From BRHc4a sp049323755 (GTDB taxonomy: Bacteria > Bacillota > Desulfotomaculia > Desulfotomaculales > Desulfocucumaceae), in assembly GCA_049323755.1 (NCBI GenBank), contig JBMOPE010000016.1:6816-70815 (forward strand): DNA of 64,000 nt, given 5' to 3'. How positions within the stretch are numbered: position 1 is the stretch's first letter; each line of letters opens with the position of its first letter. Positions 1-8,025 of this stretch are shown here, one piece after another. The notes beneath the pieces are model-generated. The model saw nothing but the letters and a program-made list of their open reading frames with translations, had not been told where the DNA came from and ran no database searches. The position numbers and the translations under genes are program-made.

Positions 1-1
1 T

Positions 2-1780
2 AGTTGGTTTGGATTGCTTAAAGAACAGTTAGGCTTTGATCCTGCATGGGTAAGTATAATTATCAGCGGAGTACCTATTATTAAAGGTGCTATGACTGGA
101 CTCGTGACTCAGGGGGATATAAAAGCCGGTTTATTGGTCAGCATAGCTCTCATTGCGTCTGTGGCCGCAGGCGAATATTTTGCCGCAGGTGAAGTAGCTT
201 TTATCATGATGATTGGAGAAATACTGGAAAACAGGACGGTAGCCAAAGCCAAGTCCGGTATTAAGGAACTGCTAAATGTAGTACCCTCTGTTGCCAGAGT
301 ACGGAGGAACGGAGAAGAATTAACCGTTGATGTAGAGGATATAAAAGTGGGGGATTTGGTCTTAGTAAAACCGGGAGAGAGGATACCCGTGGACGGTGAA
401 GTAGTCTCAGGCCGGTCGTCGGTATGCCAGGCGGCTGTCACCGGTGAATCGATGCCGATTGACAAGTCATACGGAGACAATGTATATGTGGGCTCGCTCA
501 ACCAGTTGGGAGCGTTGGAGATACGAGCAACAAATGTAGGAGAAGATACAACGCTGGCTAAAGTAGTAAAGATGGTTGAAGAAGCTGAAAACAACAAGGC
601 CCCTGTTATTCGAACCGCCGACCGTTGGGCGACATGGATGGTTCCGTCAGCTTTGTTGATAGCAGCGCTGGTATATATTGTGACAGGAAATCCTATAAGG
701 GCGGTTACCATCCTGATCGTTTTTTGTCCTTGTGCCCTCTGTCTGGCTACACCCACTGCCATAATGGCCGGAATAGGTAATGCGGCTAAAAAAGGTATTT
801 TGGTTAAAAGTGGTGTGGCTATGGAATTAAGTGGGAAAATAGATACCGTAGTATTTGATAAAACGGGCACTCTTACCATAGGAAAACCTGAAGTAACAGA
901 AATTAGATGTTTTGGCGGTATTGGTGAGAGCGATTTATTAAAACTGGTTGCCACCGCAGAAAAGTTTTCAGAACACCCACTGGCCCGCGCTATTTCCCGA
1001 AAGGCCCTTGAATATGGTATTGCCGTTCCCGACCCGGATTCCTTTCTTGTATTATTGGGGCATGGTGTTAAAGCTGTTGCCGGGGATATACATATCCTTG
1101 TGGGCAGCCGTAAGCTGATGGAACAAGAATCAGTATCCATTCTTACCGAAGCAGAGGATTTTATAAATATTTGTGAACAAAAAGGGGAAACCGTCTTACT
1201 TATAGCTGTTGACTCCACCCTGATTGGAGCTATTTCGGTAGCTGACCCGGTCAAAGAGGATTCGGCCGTTGCCGTAAAGAAACTGAAAAAGATAGGTGTC
1301 AGGGAAATATGGATGATCACGGGGGACAATCAAAAAGTCGCAGCTTCAATAGCCTTAAAAACAGATATAAACAATTATATTGGAGAACAACTGCCGGATG
1401 ATAAGGGCAATGCGATTAAGCAACTAAAGAAAAAGGGACGGCATGTTGCCATGGTAGGCGACGGCATAAATGACGCTCCTGCTTTAGCCATGGCAGATGT
1501 GGGAATTGCTATGGGAGTTAGTGGAACAGATATTGCTGTTCAAACTTCCGACATTGCTCTAATGTCGGATGAAATAAACAAGATACCGGTATTAATTAAG
1601 CTGAGCCGAAAGGTTTTGCATACAATTAATATAAATATTCTTGTATCGATGCTAATTAATTTGTTTGCCATAGTTTTGGCATCCATAGGGATTATGGGTC
1701 CCATAATCGGCGCCCTGGTTCATAATGCCGGTTCGGTGCTGGTGGTTTTTAATTCCAGCAGGTTAATTAAATATAGTTAG
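2..1780 (+). CDS. Heavy-metal P1B-type ATPase, 5' end cut by the window
   Basis: This is a membrane pump that exports a soft metal ion at the cost of ATP. About 590 residues are visible. The frame is open to the window edge, so the N-terminus (metal-binding domain and first helices) is missing. Visible in order are the TGES actuator motif, the CPC metal motif in a membrane helix, DKTGTLT with the phosphorylated Asp, HPLA of the nucleotide domain, and MVGDGINDAPAL. The last helix pair carries HNAGSVLVVFNSSRL, closer to the Zn/Cd type, whereas CPCALCLATPT is closer to the Cu type, so the metal is left open. A TTG at 14 is in frame, but no ribosome binding site precedes it and homology continues upstream. 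A terminator hairpin follows the stop. Confidence 0.93.
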   Translation, partial: SWFGLLKEQLGFDPAWVSIIISGVPIIKGAMTGLVTQGDIKAGLLVSIALIASVAAGEYFAAGEVAFIMMIGEILENRTVAKAKSGIKELLNVVPSVARVRRNGEELTVDVEDIKVGDLVLVKPGERIPVDGEVVSGRSSVCQAAVTGESMPIDKSYGDNVYVGSLNQLGALEIRATNVGEDTTLAKVVKMVEEAENNKAPVIRTADRWATWMVPSALLIAALVYIVTGNPIRAVTILIVFCPCALCLATPTAIMAGIGNAAKKGILVKSGVAMELSGKIDTVVFDKTGTLTIGKPEVTEIRCFGGIGESDLLKLVATAEKFSEHPLARAISRKALEYGIAVPDPDSFLVLLGHGVKAVAGDIHILVGSRKLMEQESVSILTEAEDFINICEQKGETVLLIAVDSTLIGAISVADPVKEDSAVAVKKLKKIGVREIWMITGDNQKVAASIALKTDINNYIGEQLPDDKGNAIKQLKKKGRHVAMVGDGINDAPALAMADVGIAMGVSGTDIAVQTSDIALMSDEINKIPVLIKLSRKVLHTININILVSMLINLFAIVLASIGIMGPIIGALVHNAGSVLVVFNSSRLIKYS

Positions 1781-1790
1781 TATTAAGAAG

Positions 1791-1824
1791 CCACCCTTCC
1801 TGGAATTAAGGCCAGGGAGGGTGG
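1791..1824. terminator. Terminator hairpin between convergent genes
   Basis: The arms CCACCCTTCCTGG and CCAGGGAGGGTGG pair perfectly around an 8-base loop. The hairpin lies between the ATPase stop and the end of the convergent ChrB-like gene. T-rich stretches are weak, but it could serve both directions. Confidence 0.7.
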
Positions 1825-1847
1825 TCTTAGTAACTACATATATACAT

Positions 1848-2264
1848 TTAACTATCTTCTAAAAGCTGTTTGTAAATCGCATCCATAATGATAAACCCTG
1901 TCTCCAAGGTCTTTTGGTCTTCTCCCAGGACTTTTCCAAGCCCTCTGACTATCAAATCAAATCCTGCTGCCTCTGGAGGCGGCAACAATTCATTTAACGA
2001 GTCCACTGCATCAATAATTGTGCATATCTGGTCCAATACCGGATCCTTAAGCTGATATTCTTTAAGGATAGTGCAAAAGGTGCAGTGCCCCCTCCTATGA
2101 CTTAAGGTAGCTCCCGGAATATCAAAGGGAATCCCTTCTATAGACTTAAAATCAGTTCCCTTTTTGATAAACTGGAATTTAGCGTCTGAATCGATAAATC
2201 TTTTTATCAGCCAGGCGCTGGAAATCCGATCTGCGCCAATCTTCTCCCATGTGATCCACATCAT
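1848..2264 (-). CDS. ChrB C-terminal-domain protein
   Basis: The 138-residue protein matches the C-terminal domain of ChrB (chromate resistance exported protein family). It starts MMWITWEKIGADRISSAWLI, typical of that domain, and carries the conserved HRRGHCTFCTIL segment with two Cys and His that may bind metal. In many bacteria this domain is fused behind the ChrB N-terminal domain. Here it is a separate gene whose start overlaps the stop of the N-terminal-domain gene by 4 bases (ATGA), so the two are translationally coupled. No chrA transporter is in the window. A role in chromate or other oxyanion response is inferred from the family. Confidence 0.82.
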   Translation of the reverse strand: MMWITWEKIGADRISSAWLIKRFIDSDAKFQFIKKGTDFKSIEGIPFDIPGATLSHRRGHCTFCTILKEYQLKDPVLDQICTIIDAVDSLNELLPPPEAAGFDLIVRGLGKVLGEDQKTLETGFIIMDAIYKQLLEDS

Positions 2265-2716
2265 TTAACATCATCCTCTCCCATAATTTGGGCGGCCCTA
2301 TTTTCCAGGGCGCTTTTTACCTCTATCCATAATGGTGACCGTAAATAGTCCTGCGTTTTAACCCGGTGAAAGCGTGTCCAAAGTCTCTGCAGCTGCTTGA
2401 TATTTTCCGCTTCTCGCACGCTGTCAATAATATCACTGTATTCTCTGTTAACCTGTTCAATAAAGAATTCCTTTATCCTATGCTCCTGCTCTGAATCTAT
2501 ACTTACCGTTTCCCACAGAGAGGCATCTCCACCCATCTCCTTTATCTCTTGAGAAAGCCATTCAAAATGCTCTAAGGTCCTCTCTGAAAACGGCAGTATA
2601 AACACAGAGTCTTGTAAGGGATATGCCCCCAATTTTTTTAGTTTTCTCCAAACCGATACTTTTACGGCTGTGGTTTTTGCTCTGGGCAGCTTATTTATAA
2701 GCATAATCCATTTCAT
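2261..2716 (-). CDS. ChrB N-terminal-domain protein
   Basis: This 151-residue protein resembles the N-terminal domain of ChrB, a chromate-responsive regulatory region. The beginning MKWIMLINKLPRAKTTAVKV and the following segment KLGAYPLQDSVFILPF are the recognisable signature. It is the first gene of a two-gene unit and its stop overlaps the next start. Together the two proteins of 151 and 138 residues add up to about the length of a full ChrB, so this is a split ChrB rather than a truncation. A promoter-like sequence lies upstream on the minus strand. The function is inferred from the family only. Confidence 0.75.
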   Translation of the reverse strand: MKWIMLINKLPRAKTTAVKVSVWRKLKKLGAYPLQDSVFILPFSERTLEHFEWLSQEIKEMGGDASLWETVSIDSEQEHRIKEFFIEQVNREYSDIIDSVREAENIKQLQRLWTRFHRVKTQDYLRSPLWIEVKSALENRAAQIMGEDDVK

Positions 2717-2767
2717 TTTTTCAACCCTTACCAGATATTTTAATGAGTTTTTTACGGGAAACCCTGG

Positions 2768-2801
2768 TTACATATTATTATAATGTAAATTGTTGTGTCA
2801 A
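2768..2801 (-). promoter_or_regulatory. Promoter of the split chrB genes with palindrome
   Basis: Read on the minus strand, TTGACA (2796-2801) is followed after 18 bases by TAATAT. The -10 region lies inside a palindrome with arms TTACAT and ATGTAA (2768-2788), a plausible operator. Confidence 0.5.
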
Positions 2802-2882
2802 CAGAAATACCCTATAGCTTATGTACCTTTATATTTTTGCACGGGTATGTTTTGTATGATTTATACCATTATACAAATTATA

Positions 2883-2925
2883 TTGACAACTCTAGTAAGG
2901 CAGTTTAAAATGTAACCGAGGTTAC
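2883..2925 (+). promoter_or_regulatory. Promoter and operator of the HD-domain gene
   Basis: TTGACA (2883-2888), a 17-base spacer and TAAAAT (2906-2911) form a near-consensus sigma-A promoter. Immediately after it, GTAACCGAGGTTAC (2912-2925) is a palindrome with 6-base arms at the expected transcription start, the typical place for a repressor. The repressor is not identified. Confidence 0.6.
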
Positions 2926-2957
2926 CTTCTAAATTAATAGAATGGAGTGATTATAAT

Positions 2958-3701
2958 ATGCCTCCCTTTAAAGATCATCTCGCTACCAGCTTAAAAAGGA
3001 CAGGAAACGAATACAGGGATATGCATGACTGGCTTGATAATAGCCCGGAAAAACAGGTTAAAGCCGAACGGCACAGTCTGTTTAATCTGCCCCATAATAT
3101 TGACCACGTAAGAAATAAATGGGGAGAGCAGGCCGTCACAGAGTTTCTTCTGCACATTGTTGAAGATTTTGCAATGAAGGAAATCGAAAATCTGCGAAAT
3201 GCCGGCTGCCCGGAAGAAGCCATTGAGCACAGTGTGGAAGTTGCAAGAAAGGCCCTGGAGATATCCTCAAGGGTATCTATCAATGTTGATCGGGAGCTTA
3301 TTATTCGGGGAGCAATATATCATGATTTGGGAAAAGCCAAAACCAACGAGCTGCAACATGGTGAAATAGGCGCCGAGATGGCCCGTAAGCTGGACCTGGG
3401 AGACCAAATAATAAGCATTATATTGAAACACATCAGAGGGGGTCTCACCGAACAGGAAGCAATTGAGCTTCAGTTGCCGGTTCGGGACTATACTCTGAAA
3501 ACCCCGGAAGAGAAAATTGTAATCTATGCTGATAGGATGGTGGATATTTATACTGAAGACCTTGTGGATGTTAGTGAACAAGGAGCTGAAGAACGTTTTG
3601 TAGAGATTTTAAAACAGTACCCTAAATATGGGAAAAACGCCAAGACAATGGAACGATATATAAAAATGCATGAAGAAATACGCTCCTGGTTTAATGATTA
3701 A
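2958..3701 (+). CDS. HD-domain metal-dependent phosphohydrolase
   Basis: The 247-residue protein has an HD domain of the HDIG type: His in HSVEVARKAL, the HDLGK pair, HGEIGAEMA and KHIRGG follow in the usual order at about residues 97-160. These residues bind metal in phosphohydrolases acting on nucleotides or other phosphoesters. The N-terminal 90 residues are not recognised. GGAGTG precedes the ATG at good distance. The MFS gene begins 6 bases after the stop with no evident ribosome binding site of its own, so the two are probably co-translated. The substrate is unknown. Confidence 0.85.
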   Translation: MPPFKDHLATSLKRTGNEYRDMHDWLDNSPEKQVKAERHSLFNLPHNIDHVRNKWGEQAVTEFLLHIVEDFAMKEIENLRNAGCPEEAIEHSVEVARKALEISSRVSINVDRELIIRGAIYHDLGKAKTNELQHGEIGAEMARKLDLGDQIISIILKHIRGGLTEQEAIELQLPVRDYTLKTPEEKIVIYADRMVDIYTEDLVDVSEQGAEERFVEILKQYPKYGKNAKTMERYIKMHEEIRSWFND

Positions 3702-3707
3702 GTTTAT

Positions 3708-4895
3708 ATGAATAAGAATCATTTTATATGGGTTTTATGCTTCTCCGGAATGATCGCAATTTTTAGTTCTACAATTGCGAAGACCCCTACCTTGCCGCTT
3801 TTCGCATCCCACCTGGGCGCTACCGAGGCCCAGGTGGGATGGATTGCGGCTGCTTCAACGATCCCAGGTCTCTTTATCGGCTATCTGGCTGGAACTCTGT
3901 CTGATAAGTATGGCTGGAAGAGAATACTATCAGCTTCCCTTGTTATTTTTGCCACCGCACCGTTTATATATTTAATAGTGCAAACTCCCATTCAATTAGC
4001 TGCAGTCAGGTTTTATCACGGGTTTGCTACAGCCGCGTTTGGCCCGGTGGCCATGGCAGCTGTGGCCCTGCTGTACCAGGAAAGGAGAGGTGAAATGCTT
4101 TCCCTCTATTCGTCCTCTACTATGCTTGGCAGGGCTGTGGCTCCCTTCGCGGGCGGATTATTGCTGGCATCATGGAGTTATTCAGGGGTTTACTATATTT
4201 GCGCGTTGGCAGGAGTCTTGGCTTTGGTAATGGGAAAAGTTTTTTACCGGGGATTGCACGTAGAAAATGCATTTTTTTCAACTGAAAAGGAACTCCAGGC
4301 TGATATAAATATAGCCGCTAATATAAGGACTATTTTGTGTAACAGGGAATTTTTACTGGTAGGAATAATAGAAGCTACAGTTTTCTTTGCATACGGAGCA
4401 CTTGAAATATTGTTTCCTTTATATGCCAGGCAACAAGGCCTGCAGGTCTGGCAGATTGGAATTGTAATGGGGTTGCAGTTGAGCGGAGCAATTTTCTTTA
4501 AACCCGTATTCGGACAACTATCTGATAAGATTGGTAGAATGCCCGTAATTTTTTCAGGTTTGGTTTTATGTGCTGCTTCCATAGGGGGTATACCCTTCTG
4601 GAGCGGTTTTCTGGGAACAGGTTTGATGAATGTGTTTTTTGGTCTTGGTTTTGCTTTGGTAACATCCAGTACCAGACCATTGGCAGCTGAATCGGTAAGC
4701 TGTGGCAAGGTAGGAACTTCTATGGGGGCGTTAAGCACCCTGATGGATGTAGGACAGGCGGCTGGCCCGCCGGTTGTGGGCATTATCGCCGTACTATATG
4801 GTTACCGGGGTGGATTCTTATTAATGACGGCCATGTTGTCCATGGCGTTTTTTATATGTTTTTATTATTTTATACGAAGCAGATTGTATAAATAA
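3708..4895 (+). CDS. MFS exporter
   Basis: This 395-residue protein has about 12 hydrophobic segments. The loop GTLSDKYGWKR after helix 2 is the major facilitator signature, and its counterpart GQLSDKIGRMPV appears in the second half. GRAVAPFAGG in the fifth helix region resembles the drug-export motif C. Length and layout are those of drug-efflux MFS members. The gene sits 6 bases behind the HD gene. The substrate cannot be told. Confidence 0.88.
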   Translation: MNKNHFIWVLCFSGMIAIFSSTIAKTPTLPLFASHLGATEAQVGWIAAASTIPGLFIGYLAGTLSDKYGWKRILSASLVIFATAPFIYLIVQTPIQLAAVRFYHGFATAAFGPVAMAAVALLYQERRGEMLSLYSSSTMLGRAVAPFAGGLLLASWSYSGVYYICALAGVLALVMGKVFYRGLHVENAFFSTEKELQADINIAANIRTILCNREFLLVGIIEATVFFAYGALEILFPLYARQQGLQVWQIGIVMGLQLSGAIFFKPVFGQLSDKIGRMPVIFSGLVLCAASIGGIPFWSGFLGTGLMNVFFGLGFALVTSSTRPLAAESVSCGKVGTSMGALSTLMDVGQAAGPPVVGIIAVLYGYRGGFLLMTAMLSMAFFICFYYFIRSRLYK

Positions 4896-5258
4896 TTTTA
4901 AAAAATTTTTACTTTACCGGTTAATCCCGGCGCATAAAAAAGTGTATACCGTGATTGATAATAAGAAAATAAAAAAGTTATTAACCTATTCAATAATAAA
5001 AATATTGTAAAATCAACGGTTATAGGGGGCATTTTGGAGATACTATCCAAGAACGCAAAAAGGGTGGTGCTACTGTAATTAAGTTAATGAAGAAATTGTC
5101 TATTTTAATAGTTTGCATAAAGTAGGGATTGTTGTATATATTATCATTTTATGGTGCGCATTTGAGGAGTACTCCTTTATAGTTTTTCATATTTATTTTA
5201 TTTTTGCTTCACATGTTTTTGTTATAATAGAGAAAAATTAATAAATTAGGTGAAAATA
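4896..5258. other. Non-coding, A+T-rich leader before the response regulator
   Basis: No gene longer than about 15 codons is supported in this 360-base gap. It should hold the promoter of the two-component operon. A TATAAT stands at 5223-5228, but no convincing -35 box is at the right distance. Confidence 0.4.
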
Positions 5259-5966
5259 ATGGAGAAAACAGTTTTGGTTGTTGATGACGATCAGGATATT
5301 GTAAAGCTAATCACAAAAAGTTTAAGACTCGAACAATTTGAAGCAATTCCGGCTTATTCAGGGAAAGAAGCCTTATCTATACTGAAGGAAAATCACATAG
5401 ATTTTGTTGTGCTCGATATAATGATGCCAGAAATGGACGGACTCGAAGTCTGCAGGAATATCAGAAACAATTATAATATCCCTATTCTTTTTCTAAGTGC
5501 GCGCGACAGAGACATTGATAAGATTATAGGATTGGAAATAGGCGCAGATGACTATATGACCAAACCATTCAGTATCCAGGAGCTTACTTCACGAATTAAA
5601 GCCCATTTCAGGAAGGTTGACCGCATGTACAAGGAATGGAATGGACTCAGACAGGATTCTGATATAAATACTGGTACTTTTGTTTCGCCATTGGTTTTAA
5701 ATGATAAGACCTTTGAGGCCTTCTTAGATAACCAAAAGATTGATTTGTCAACCAAAGAATTTCAGATTTTATCCTTTCTAAAGCACCATCCCAATAACGT
5801 CTTAACCCGTGAGCAGATATATGAAAACGTTTGGGGAGATGAATACGGAGAAATAAATACCGTCACGGTGCATATAAAAAATATCCGAAGAAAGCTTGGC
5901 AGTCAGTATGACTTAATTAAAACAATATGGGGTGTCGGATATAAATATGTTGAAGGGAAGGATTGA
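5259..5966 (+). CDS. OmpR/PhoB-family response regulator
   Basis: This is a DNA-binding response regulator of about 235 residues. The receiver domain shows the acidic pair VVDDDQD, the phosphorylated Asp in VVLDIMMPEMDG and the Lys in MTKPFS. A winged-helix domain follows, with STKEFQILSFLKHHPNNVLTREQIYENVWG and TVTVHIKNIRRKLG. The ATG at 5259 is preferred because AGGTG lies 6-10 bases before it; an in-frame GTG at 5250 overlaps that site. The stop overlaps the start region of the kinase gene, so the two form one operon. The target is probably the ABC operon downstream, which is inference. Confidence 0.93.
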   Translation: MEKTVLVVDDDQDIVKLITKSLRLEQFEAIPAYSGKEALSILKENHIDFVVLDIMMPEMDGLEVCRNIRNNYNIPILFLSARDRDIDKIIGLEIGADDYMTKPFSIQELTSRIKAHFRKVDRMYKEWNGLRQDSDINTGTFVSPLVLNDKTFEAFLDNQKIDLSTKEFQILSFLKHHPNNVLTREQIYENVWGDEYGEINTVTVHIKNIRRKLGSQYDLIKTIWGVGYKYVEGKD

Positions 5967-5968
5967 AT

Positions 5969-7021
5969 ATGAAGCTGAAAGTCAAACTTCCTTTACTGTT
6001 TCTTCTGATGTTTCTGTTGATTGTCGTTTCCGGTGCTTTATATCTAAAAACACTTATAGCACATGAAAAGCCTGTATGGTCAAAAACTGTATCAGGTCCG
6101 GAACATGTGCAAATGCTTCTTTTTTTGTTTGTTGTGGCAGGCCTCATATTTGCTATTTTAACAATGTATTTTCATTTTAATATAACAAAACCGATTTATA
6201 TACTTAATATAAGGCTTAAAAGCGTAAATATAGGGCGGAAGATTACATCCTTATACTCAAAAAGGAAGGATGAAATAGGAGAACTGTACAATCATTTTAA
6301 TGAGATGGAGGAAAGGCTTCATCAGGCGCACAAGGAGCAAATTGATATGATTTCAGCCATAGCTCACGATCTGAAGACTCCATTGACTACCATAAATGGA
6401 TTTGTGGAACTGCTGGCGATGCAGAAAAATCTTTCCGAAAGGGAAAAACAGGAATATTATGAGCTTATCCTAAAGAAAACAAAGCATATCGCAGAACTAA
6501 TCAACAGTTTTTCTGCGTTTACCAAGGATGAGCTTGAATTGGAAACGATAGAAATGAAACCCTTAGAGGTATTGAAACTGTTTGAAAACATCGCTGCGGA
6601 ATATGAAATCGAATTGTCCGGGCTTGATTATGAACTGAACTGGAAACATTCCTTCAGTGCAAACCAGCGCATAATTATAAACGAACACATGATACGCCGT
6701 GTTTTCGGAAATCTTTTCAGCAATGCCGTAAGATACGGTGAAAAGAAAGATCTGAAAGTCTATATGAGCGGCTATGCGAGTGGATACTATGCATATTTTC
6801 AGGTGGAGGACAACGGCGTAGGAGTGCCGGATAATGAATCTCCTTCCTTGTTTCTAAAATTTTTTACTATTGACAAGTCAAGGCAAAGTAAAAGCGGTGG
6901 TACAGGACTTGGCCTGGCAAGCTGCAAATCCATTATTGAACATCATGGCGGCGAAATTTGCGCGTTTCATTCAGATTATGGGGGATTGGGAATCCGGTTT
7001 ACCCTTCCGATTGCTATATAG
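5969..7021 (+). CDS. Sensor histidine kinase
   Basis: The protein has about 350 residues: two membrane helices near residues 6-28 and 48-69 enclosing a short outside loop of about 20 residues, a HAMP linker, the H-box AIAHDLKTPLTTINGF, an N-box NLFSNAVRYG, and G-boxes DNGVGVP and GGTGLGLA. The very short sensor loop resembles intramembrane-sensing kinases that work with ABC transporters against cell-envelope stress or peptides. AAGGGAAGGA precedes the ATG at 5969; a TTG at 5963 is also in frame. A strong terminator follows. Confidence 0.92.
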   Translation: MKLKVKLPLLFLLMFLLIVVSGALYLKTLIAHEKPVWSKTVSGPEHVQMLLFLFVVAGLIFAILTMYFHFNITKPIYILNIRLKSVNIGRKITSLYSKRKDEIGELYNHFNEMEERLHQAHKEQIDMISAIAHDLKTPLTTINGFVELLAMQKNLSEREKQEYYELILKKTKHIAELINSFSAFTKDELELETIEMKPLEVLKLFENIAAEYEIELSGLDYELNWKHSFSANQRIIINEHMIRRVFGNLFSNAVRYGEKKDLKVYMSGYASGYYAYFQVEDNGVGVPDNESPSLFLKFFTIDKSRQSKSGGTGLGLASCKSIIEHHGGEICAFHSDYGGLGIRFTLPIAI

Positions 7022-7067
7022 AAAAATTGGTGTTTTCAATAGATACAATAAATGAAATATAAAAGGG

Positions 7068-7113
7068 AAAAGGGGCTGACCCAAAGTGTTTAACTTTAGG
7101 GGTCGCCCCTTTT
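7068..7113 (+). terminator. Rho-independent terminator after the sensor kinase
   Basis: AAAAGGGGCTGACCCAAAGT pairs with ACTTTAGGGGTCGCCCCTTT around a short loop and runs into T-rich sequence. It closes the two-component operon. Confidence 0.8.
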
Positions 7114-7275
7114 ACTTTTATATTTGACCTTATTATTCATTGCTTCATATTTTTTTATATTTGCTTTACAAATATTTATTTTCTTTTTATCAGCGTTTTA
7201 TTTTGACTTTGTATTATTTTTTCATAACAGAAACATCTATCATTGTCATCTAAACTACAAAAGGGAGAAAAAGCA

Positions 7276-8025
7276 ATGAAAAAATTTGGGCAGTTTACAG
7301 ACAAAGAACCATTAATCGACCTGCATCAAGTCGTCAAAACCTACGAGTCCCCATCCCAGCCTTTCACCGCGCTTCGAGGCATCAGCCTGCAGGTCCGGAA
7401 GGGCGAGTTTGTCGCCGTGGTCGGCAAATCCGGCAGCGGCAAGACGACGCTGCTGAACCTCCTGGCGGGCATCGACCGGCCTACTAGCGGAGAGATCACA
7501 GTTGCCGGTACCCGGCTGCATTCGCTGTCGGAGTCACAGCTTGCGGAATGGCGAGGTCGGACCATTGGCTTGGTATTCCAATTCTTCCAGTTGCTGCCGA
7601 CCTTGACGGTGGCCGAAAATGTGATGCTGCCGATGGACTTCGCAAAGATCGTTCCGGCGACCGAACGTCAATCCAAAGCTCTGGAACTTTTGGATCGCGT
7701 CGGTATCAGGGACAAGGCCAACAAGTTGCCCACCACACTGTCAGGTGGGGAGCAACAACGAGCGGCCATTGCCCGGGCGCTGGCCAACGATCCGCCGATC
7801 CTGCTGGCCGACGAGCCGACCGGCAATCTCGATTCAGTAACCAGCGCGGCGGTTTTGAAGCTGTTCGCCGACTTGAACGCTGAGGGGCGCACCATCCTCG
7901 TGGTAACCCACGAGCGAGATGTCAGACGCTCCATCAGGCGGCAGGTGGTGCTGATGGATGGCCGCGTCGCCGACGGGGCTCAGACGGAAACGGATCAACT
8001 GGAGCCAGGGGAGGTGAGGCCATGA
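7276..8025 (+). CDS. ABC transporter ATPase, MacB/LolD type
   Basis: This 249-residue ATPase has Walker A GKSGSGKTT, the Q-loop in VFQFFQLLPTLTV, signature LSGGEQQRA, Walker B ILLADEPT and the switch His in VVTHE. Its closest types are the MacB/LolD/FtsE-like ATPases that drive FtsX-type permeases. AAGGGAG lies 9 bases before the ATG. The stop overlaps the start of the permease (ATGA). From here to 10472 the DNA is clearly richer in G and C than the two-component genes upstream, which suggests acquisition by transfer. Confidence 0.93.
   Translation: MKKFGQFTDKEPLIDLHQVVKTYESPSQPFTALRGISLQVRKGEFVAVVGKSGSGKTTLLNLLAGIDRPTSGEITVAGTRLHSLSESQLAEWRGRTIGLVFQFFQLLPTLTVAENVMLPMDFAKIVPATERQSKALELLDRVGIRDKANKLPTTLSGGEQQRAAIARALANDPPILLADEPTGNLDSVTSAAVLKLFADLNAEGRTILVVTHERDVRRSIRRQVVLMDGRVADGAQTETDQLEPGEVRP

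Noticed and set aside
109..1329. 406-codon open frame on the minus strand
   Set aside because: It lies wholly opposite the P-type ATPase gene, its protein is Ser/Thr-rich with no domain, and no ribosome binding site is present.
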